Source of the DNA: Xiphophorus maculatus
Taxonomy: Eukaryota > Chordata > Actinopteri > Cyprinodontiformes > Poeciliidae
DNA: 64,000 bases
NCBI RefSeq assembly: GCF_002775205.1
Contig: NC_036454.1
Location: 6,701,882-6,765,881 of the forward strand
Reading direction: 5' to 3'
Part shown: positions 56,901 through 64,000 of the stretch, piece after piece
How positions within the stretch are numbered: position 1 is the stretch's first letter
Layout: each line of letters opens with the position of its first letter
Notes under the pieces: model-generated
What the model was told of the DNA's origin: nothing
Databases searched by the model: none
The model's input: the letters and a program-made list of their open reading frames with translations, nothing else
Program-made: the position numbers and the translations under genes

Positions 56901-59538
56901 AACTGAATACTAAATCTTTTTTTTTGTTGCTATTTTGGAAAAGGAAGCTGCAGCTTTTCCTGTCATTTACTGACATGAAGCTCCAAATACTTTGGCACTG
57001 ACTGCTGGCTCCCGTCATCATTTCTCTTTTGTTTTATCTGTACAAACTGAACCAAACCCGTTTTAATTTAGAGCCTCATCATGTTCCCTTAAGGGATTCG
57101 TGTTCCCTTTCTCTTCGGTGTACAGTTCCATATCTAGGACTCTGTCTGTTCGCTCTCCTGGAGCTCACTTACTTTCTTCCTTTTCCCATTTCAGGTAAAA
57201 AGGTGCAGGTGCTTTCTGGCCACAAAGACTGGATCAGCTGCTGCAGCGTCTCATCTGACTGCAGCATGATCGCTTCCGTTGGCAGGTTTGACAGAGTGAG
57301 TCATTTCTTCCTTCACATTTGTCGCGATGTGTTGAGATCAATACCAACATTTGCATATGGGAACTCTCAAAGGGGGCTATTTATGTATTTCTGCATGCCT
57401 TCAAGGCTCGCAGTAAGAGGACTGTCTGGAACATTACTTTGAGGAAACATTCAGGCATTTGAAACCAGATGTTTAGAGATGCTGTTAAATCAGACTAAAC
57501 TTTTTCAGGTCAGTTCAGGTTACAACAATTTGACCACCTGGCTTGTGTGGAAACATTGAAGCAATGTCTGTTTCTGCTTCCCCTATGTTGCAACACATTT
57601 CTTGAAGTGCACCAGTCCCTCCTGCAGCAAAATACTTCAACATGATGCTGCTGGCCCTGTACTGTGCAATCTGGATGGGATTCTCTTCAATTATAAAACT
57701 GGTCATTGTGGTTTAAAACTTCTCTTTCAGACAATCTCCTTGGATTTCTTTGGTTTCGTTCACATGCATGACCACAGAGACTGCTTGTGAACATTTTCCT
57801 GTTGCTTTTGAGCTGGCAGTGTTCTGATTATCTGCTCCTGTGTTGTTGGAGGACTGACAGGAAGTTGTGAACTTCGGTGTCTTTGTTCTATTCCCAAGGA
57901 GCAGCAGGGTAGAGCAAACATGACACATTCTCAACTGTTGCTTAAGTAATCCCAGATTTTTTACTCTCTCCAGATTCAGCACACCCACTGAGAAACCCAG
58001 ACTGTGATTGAGTATCAAGTTACATGATTTGGCTACATTGCAATTTATATAGCGATTCCCACTGATAGGAAAGCAGTGAAACTGAGAGATATCTTAACCC
58101 TCCCTGAACTTGCTTTGACCAGATGGTGTGCCTGTGGAGTCTGCGCTCGTATACGTTTATCAGGAACCTAACAGGAGGGACCAATAAGAAGCTATGCCTC
58201 CTGTCCTCCTGCGACTTCTCTCCAGACGGAGCGGTTCTCGCCACCGCCGCCTTCAGCGGCTGCAGCTGGTGGATCGACCTTTGGGATCCCTACACGGCCG
58301 AGAAACTGGCCACTCTTGCGTAAGTTTCTACCTTTTTCCTGGGGTCTTGTTGTATTTTGGTGTTTAGGGACTGACTTCTGTTTTTTTTTTTTTTTGCAGA
58401 GATTACTTTGAAGATTATGGGCAAAACCAAATATCTGCAATCCAGTTCTCCCCAGATGGTTTGTATTTGGCAATCGTGACTGATGACAGGCAAGTCTTTC
58501 TCAGTTTAAGTTGAACGTATGATGATGTATGGTATAATGAACTGGACAAAAGATTTCAGACTGATGTGTTGTGTTTTCACAGAGCTCTGAGAATCTGGGA
58601 ACCTGGAGAGAGACACATGACAATGCAGACAAAGAGAGACCAAGACTCCAGCGGACTCTGCTGCAACTACCTTCCACAAGGAGGCGTTATTGCTACAGGG
58701 TAAAACCAAATTAAACTAAACTGATGTTCCTGCTGATTGCAGGTGTAGAAATGGCATCTATGTCGCTTAAATGCATAATATATTGGCTTTAAACTTTATT
58801 TTCCTAAGTTCTGACTGGAGCCAAATTGGGAAAAAAGATGATTAAAAGTAGGATTTATTATTTTAAATCTAACTGCCTCAAACTTCAGTTTAGGTAAAGT
58901 TGGACTTTATGATGTATATCAGATATTTTTTTTTTCCCCTAGTGTGAGCTTCAGGGCGTGAACTGATAATTGAACGTTATCTTCTTCTTATTGTTTTTTT
59001 AATTTTATTTTTAAACTGCTTTTTTAGTTTTTTCTGTTTTTGGTCGGCAATAGTTTTCACCATGGTACTTTCCTTTCAACGTCCTGTTCGCCTAGCTTAA
59101 TTGTTGATCTTAACTGAAGGAAAGACAGGTCTGCAGTTCTTTAAAATAAATTATTAGTTCTTAGAAGTGAGCCAGGTTGATCTGGATAGTCATTTTTTCT
59201 TGCATAACATTTACGAGCAGCATTTTGTAATGTAATTAATCAAGAAAAAAAAGCAAAAACAGAGTAAATATTTTCTCACCGCACTTTAACAGCAATTTTG
59301 AAAACTCTCCTTCTCCTCTGCCAGGACCAGAGACGGCCATGTGAGGTTCTGGAGGACACCCCGGACGGTTCCCAGTTTGTGCCACCTTTGCCGCTCTATA
59401 ATGCGCCACTCAGTGTCAACGCACCAGATCGAGGCGCTACCGCTCCCCAAGCGGATCCTGGAGTACCTCACCTACAGAAACATCCCGGAACGCCTCAAGA
59501 CCTGTTGCTCGTCTGACGAGGAGGACTGGGAGAGTTAA
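53969..59538 (+). CDS. wsb2: WD repeat and SOCS box-containing protein 2
   Basis: Substrate-receptor subunit of an ECS (elongin B/C-cullin-SOCS box) E3 ubiquitin ligase. Exons: 53969-54008, 54222-54390, 56430-56638, 56725-56856, 57195-57295, 58123-58319, 58400-58489, 58583-58699, 59325-59538; 1269 nt, 422 aa (human 404). WD repeats run from about residue 27 (CETWSVDFSPDGDWFAW) to 361 (GTRDGHVRFW), including the strongly conserved SSRDKTLRIWDL. A C-terminal SOCS box (about 366-405) contains VPSLCHLCR and ends LPLPKRILEYLTYR. Oddities: intron 7 starts with GC instead of GT; one WD repeat (FSGCSWWIDLWDPYT) is about three residues longer than in human; a 17-residue tail ending SSDEEDWES runs past the SOCS box. 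Its paralogue wsb1 is excluded mainly by position between vsig10 and rfc5. Confidence 0.93.
54860..55073 (-). repeat. tRNA-derived SINE
   Basis: On the minus strand the 5' head carries RNA polymerase III promoter boxes: an A-box-like TGGCGGAGGGGTTA (plus positions 55046-55059) and a good B box GGTTCGACTCC (55002-55012), followed by a body and an AT-rich 3' end toward 54860. It lies in intron 2 of wsb2, antisense to it. The tail beyond the tRNA-like head and the imperfect acceptor stem argue against a functional tRNA gene. Confidence 0.7.
55700..56055. mobile_element. piggyBac-type MITE with TTAA target duplication
   Basis: A 348-bp element (55704-56051) bounded by a perfect 14-bp terminal inverted repeat, CCCTCTATGGCATG at the left and its complement at the right, each directly flanked by TTAA. 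TTAA duplication with a CCCT-type terminus is the hallmark of piggyBac elements. There is no transposase frame, so it is non-autonomous. Inside there are subterminal copies of TTTGTTGCCT(C/G)AGGG near 55836 and 56017. It lies in wsb2 intron 2. Confidence 0.75.
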
Positions 59539-60167
59539 ATAGGACTAATAAATCTGACAACTTAGTAACTTTATACACTAACAAACTTGCCTTTTTGTTT
59601 ACCAATAGGAGATGGGTTCAAAGTTTGAGATTAATGAAAACAATCTAGCGATGTAATCTATTTTAGATGCACTAAGGGACTTCATTTATTGCACTACCAC
59701 TTTAATAAGACGCATAAAATAAATGTTCACATATGACTTGAATATTACGATTTTATACTGCTAATTTATTGTGTAAATAAGAACTGTAGATATATTTCTA
59801 ATTCCTGTGGTATCAAAGAGCAGGTGTGTTTCTGCTTAATTTGCACATGTTAATTGTTAATATGAAGTAACCCCAATTAAAGAATAAAGTTTTATTAAAC
59901 AGATGAAAAAAAACATTTACATTTATCCAAGAATTGTTTTCTGAAACGGGGATGGGTGGAATATTTGCTAATATTGACCAGCATTTCATCATGGTGCACA
60001 TTATAGCCTCACTTCTCAGTTTGTTACTCTGAACAAGAAAAGTCAACAAGTTGCAGGTTTGTGGTTTAAAGTTGGGCACAAAATATCTGCTTGGGAAGCA
60101 GCTATGTTGTCTACTTGCCAGTTTTTTATTAGAGCTGTGATTGGCCCAGTTTTCCTCTAGATTAACT
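59539..60167. other. wsb2-rfc5 convergent 3' ends
   Basis: The two stop codons are only 629 bases apart. AATAAA at 59718-59723 and at 59883-59888 on the plus strand may serve wsb2, and TTTATT at 59891-59896 (AATAAA on the minus strand) may serve rfc5. The 3' UTRs may therefore overlap or abut. No coding signal is seen. Confidence 0.55.
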
Positions 60168-63100
60168 CTAAGAGGCTTCACTGACCACCATGTCTCTGAC
60201 GGCCTGGAAGGCTGCAACCATGGAGCTCAGCTGGATCTTTTCATTGGTTCCTGCCGCTAGCCGGTATCTGAAAAAGACGCCACATTACAGGGTACAAAAG
60301 TAGTATTTATCAATACATATTTATGCAATTGTTATTAGATAATGTAATCGTACTCACTCTATGTCGGCTAATTTGATAAGCAGGCCCATCCGTATGGCCG
60401 GAGGAAAGTCCACTTGAATGAATAAAATAAAAACCACCTTAGAAAAGCTTTGAGTAAACATGTCAAAGGATGTCATGCAAAACATATTTAGTGGTTTACA
60501 TTAGGGCTGCAACAAACAAATACTGATTAATCATTTTAAAAAATGTAAGCCTTTTTATGCAATATGAGGAAAACACTAAAAGACATAAATAACTAAACTC
60601 GTTTTAAAATAAGAAAATAAACATATTGTTGCCTAAAATAAAATACATTACAATACAAAAACATTACATTTCTCTGGCGAACAGTTGATCATTTGTAGCT
60701 AAGGATGCATCTGCAGCTAAAACAAAACAGTAATTTTACAGAATTTCAACGAGGGTAAAGCTGAAAGCTGAGGACTTCTGGTTAGAACGGATTATTTACA
60801 CATTAAGGTTTTTTTATATCTTAATGGCAAAATTAACATCTTTGGTACAGTTTGGTTTAATTACTGCTCCGATTATGTTTAAGTAAACAGCCTTTAACTG
60901 AGTCCATATATTCAATTTAACAATCGATATCTAAATTATTTGACAATTATTTCAATAATCAATCTGATTAATGTAGCCTCACAATGATAAAATAATGTGT
61001 TAACTTATGACGCCCTTCAGCCACATTACATACGCTTATCATGGCTGTGAATGTTATTCATTTCTGGCTTTTAATGATGTATTAGAGACACTCAACTTCC
61101 ACAGTGGACAGATTATACAAAATTCAACTGTAATGGCTTTTAATATAAAGAATCTGTGTATGGATAAATACATCCATACACCCCTACTAATATTTGGTAA
61201 AGTGTGCCATACATAACTATAAACATGGTTCTGGACACATTGTCTGGATCAATTGGCGGGTTTGATAAAAATAATTTGTTTCTAAAGCTAGCAGGCAATC
61301 ATACTTTGCAGGATTATTAATGGGCAAATCAAGCTTCAAGCTTCAAGGGAGCCACCAAACCACTTGAGCTGTTTCAAAAATGGGTTAATTTCTCAAAGCT
61401 TTAGCTACAGCGACCTCTGCTGGCAAAACACATGCCTGCACTCCATTTGCGGCTCAGACAGATTGGGTTGAGACCTTTGATAAAAAGATAATTTCCCCCC
61501 AAAAAACTTAAAATATTTTTTCATGCACAGTGTGTAAACAGTATAAAATACTACTTTATGCCAAATTTTTGGCTAAACTGTAAGCATCTAGACATGAAGA
61601 CATGTCTAGATGCTGTATATGTCTTGGTTGATGATGTCAGTTGGTATTTCAGAAACTGATTCTACTGAAGTTTTAAAAAAACAAGGTATATTTTCTTTAA
61701 ATCTCAAGTCTCATTTTGCAGCTTTATCCACTTCGAACCATGTTTTTTAATTGTGCTTTTGGAGTAGCCAAGTTGTGTCCAAGATGTCTTTGTCTCCGTC
61801 TTTGAGAATACATGTGAAGAAAACAGTTTTCTTGTACTTTAAAGTGATATTTTAAAGTGTTTTGTAAAAACTGTTGTTTTATTGCCCACAGAACATTGAA
61901 CAAATTGATAAATAGATCATGATTAGATCATAGGATTCATTTTTGCTTAGACAGCAATAGGAAATGTACAGATCCAGACAACTTACCTCTGTGGACAAGC
62001 AGATGCACCTCAGACAGAATATCATGCAGAGCCAAACCCTTCAAAGTCTTCAGCTCAAGAACCTCTTTAAAAAGTGTTAAAGAACTGGTAAAGCACAAGC
62101 TACTGAGAAAAAATTTATTTTAAGATTTAAAAAGAAATCTTCCAAAACCTAAAAGTAATGTTAAAAAAAGTACATCTAAAATTATAGATTCTAACTGGCA
62201 TATGTATATAACTTTCTTTCAAAGTGATCCTTTACTTAAAGCTACTGAATTATCTGCACAATAATAGAAAGTGAAAGGGAAGGATACGTTTGTAAGCTGA
62301 AGTGAAGTCTTTGTTGAGGCACCAGTCGAGGATGTTGGCTATGTCAGAGCGGAGAGGATGGCCGGTGCAGGTGTAGACCGTGTGCTCTGTGACCTTCCCA
62401 TATGCCATGCTGGTACTCTGAAACCAGACAGGCAGAGCGCAGTCAGCTCAGGTTGCTCTCCACCTGATACAATTCACAGTTCAGTTTAAAGTCGACTGAC
62501 AGCAGCAGTTATTAGCTTCAAGCCGTACCTGCAGGATGTTGAGTGATCTTCTCATATCACCTGTCGACAGAGTGACTATGGCCTTCTTTCCATCTGGAGT
62601 GACGTCAATGCTGATGAACAAAAAATTTTAATTCGGGTTGGAACAATAATGGTTAATAGGGCAACTGAATTTTCATCCTGCAATGCGATTACTGCATGTC
62701 TGTGTTTCTGCTCTGCACTGATGTGCCGTATTGTAAATAGTCTGTTGTCTTTTAAGTGTTCAATACACACACACAATATGTACATAAAAAAATATCATCC
62801 TACTCAGTTACACATTCATTGGACCAGAGAAAAGCTATTACTATTTCTGATAACTGCAGTTAAACCTATCGCAAAAAGTAATTTATCAATGATAAATAAT
62901 TATAAAGTTGAATGAGCTTCAATATTTCCTATAAAGATAAACAGTTAAAATGAATAAAATCCAGGAGGATGTGTTTAAGAATAATAATTGGTCAATTATT
63001 TTATGTCATAAAGCAACTTAAATGACTACTAAGAATATCAAACTGGTAGAACAAAAGCATTCAATAATAGTTGTTCTTGGTCAATCTTCTTACGTCTTTT

Positions 63101-63890
63101 AATCAGTTAGGTTCTCATAAATGTAGATGCTATTAATGAAACAGCGACACAAAAATCAAGAAGTTTTCTTACTTTTCCTTCTGGATAACGTGCTCCAGTC
63201 GAGGCATCATCTGGTCCGGAGACAGCGGGCCGAAGCGGAACCTGGTGCAGCGAGACTGCAGGGCTGGGATGATCTTGGACAGGTAGTTGCAGATCAGGCA
63301 GAATCGAGTGTTTTCTGTGAACTTCTCAATGACTGAGACAAACGGAGAGAGCAATAAGAAAAGAGGAAGCAAACATCAACATAACCAATAAAAGAAGAAC
63401 ATGTAAAAACCTGAGGAAAAAATTTTTATCATTAACATCCCAACATTTTCAAAGTCATATAATGTCAGCCTTTAAATCAGAAACTGCACTTGATTAACAA
63501 ATAACTAAAACTTTCTCAACATGACACATTTTGACAAGCAGATCAGTCAAAATCAGACATAAGTAAAATTTCTTTAACATCTGACATCAAAATATAATAC
63601 AACTGCAAAGTTTTGGAGTAAACAAATGCTTCCAAAATAAAACTTTTAAACTTTAACCCAAATTAGCGCTTTAAATCTGTCCAATGTGTCACTATTGAGA
63701 AGCAACACCAGGTTAGCAGAGCAAATGCATTTATTCACAAGCAGCCAAATTGTGTGTGTGTTCAGTGAGCCGTGTAAGTTCACAGTAGGCGATGCCTGGG
63801 AGAACAGATGGCTCACCTCGTCGCAATGCATTCTGGGCATCCTGGGTCATGGCATCGGCCTCATCCAGTATCACCAACTTGAAGCCCTTT
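60168..63890 (-). CDS. rfc5: replication factor C subunit 5 (partial, 3' seven exons)
   Basis: Small subunit of the RFC clamp loader (and of alternative RFC complexes) that loads PCNA onto primed DNA in the nucleus, using ATP. Visible exons in transcript order: 63817-63890, 63173-63332, 62529-62610, 62288-62417, 61987-62064, 60358-60412, 60168-60267. Phases all join, giving about 225 C-terminal residues of an expected 340 or so. Seen: the Walker B motif VILDEADAMT, the sensor-1 region around FCLICNYLSKI, the SRC arginine-finger motif (LQSRCTRFRF), sensor 2 GDMRRSLNILQ, and the C-terminal collar domain ending VVSEAS. The first visible exon begins in the middle of a Lys codon; the Walker A part lies beyond the right edge. 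Convergent with wsb2. Confidence 0.93.
60505..60980. repeat. hAT-like dispersed repeat, copy 3
   Basis: Starts AGGGCTGCAACAAACAAATACTGATTAATC and ends TTCAATAATCAATCTGATTAATGTAGCCTCAC. Same family as 19915-20313 and 26850-27626. It lies in the rfc5 intron 60413-61986. Confidence 0.5.
61583..61614. repeat. perfect 14-bp hairpin in rfc5 intron
   Basis: AGCATCTAGACATG (61583-61596) pairs exactly with 61601-61614 across a 4-nt loop AAGA, a tight stem-loop. Confidence 0.75.
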
Positions 63891-64000
63891 CTGGAAGATA
63901 AGAGGGATGCATAAACGGGAAGAAGCTTGCAATACCATTTGCAGTCATTCAGGAAATGAACCAAATCAGAGCTTTTGCTTTTTGAAGTAGGGTGTGTTGC
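63891..64000 (-). other. rfc5 intron running off the window
   Basis: Follows the acceptor (CTTCCAG on the minus strand) of the first visible rfc5 exon. No further exon or donor is seen before the window ends. Confidence 0.6.

Overview
This is a 64 kb piece of a ray-finned (teleost) fish nuclear genome. The evidence is intron-rich genes with GT-AG introns, AT-rich introns full of degraded fish-type DNA transposons and a tRNA-derived SINE, and proteins that align over their full length to vertebrate orthologues. The species cannot be fixed from the sequence alone.

Five genes are present, in the order taok3(+), pebp1(-), vsig10(+), wsb2(+), rfc5(-, 5' part off the right edge). The human 12q24.23 block holds the same five genes (TAOK3, PEBP1, VSIG10, WSB2, RFC5), so this is a conserved vertebrate neighbourhood and orthology is supported by both sequence and context.

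Layout: 1-919 upstream/intron; 920-34252 taok3, 19 coding exons giving 901 aa (STE20-type MAP3K with C-terminal coiled coils); 35504-37171 pebp1, 4 exons, 187 aa (Raf kinase inhibitor protein), convergent with taok3; 37172-39534 divergent intergenic region; 39535-50456 vsig10, 9 exons, 532 aa (four Ig domains, one transmembrane helix, acidic tail); 50457-53968 intergenic; 53969-59538 wsb2, 9 exons, 422 aa (WD40 plus SOCS box); 60168-63890 rfc5, 7 visible exons (clamp-loader AAA+ subunit), convergent with wsb2. In all four complete genes the exon phases were followed by hand and close exactly on a single reading frame.

The genes are not a pathway or operon. taok3 and pebp1 both act on MAPK signalling, but their neighbourhood is simply ancestral synteny. 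No new multi-gene system was found. The most useful leads are a candidate internal promoter and first exon in taok3 that would encode a kinase-less coiled-coil isoform, a 13-nt microexon in vsig10, a GC-AG intron in wsb2, an intact-looking piggyBac-type MITE, and several perfect intronic hairpins.
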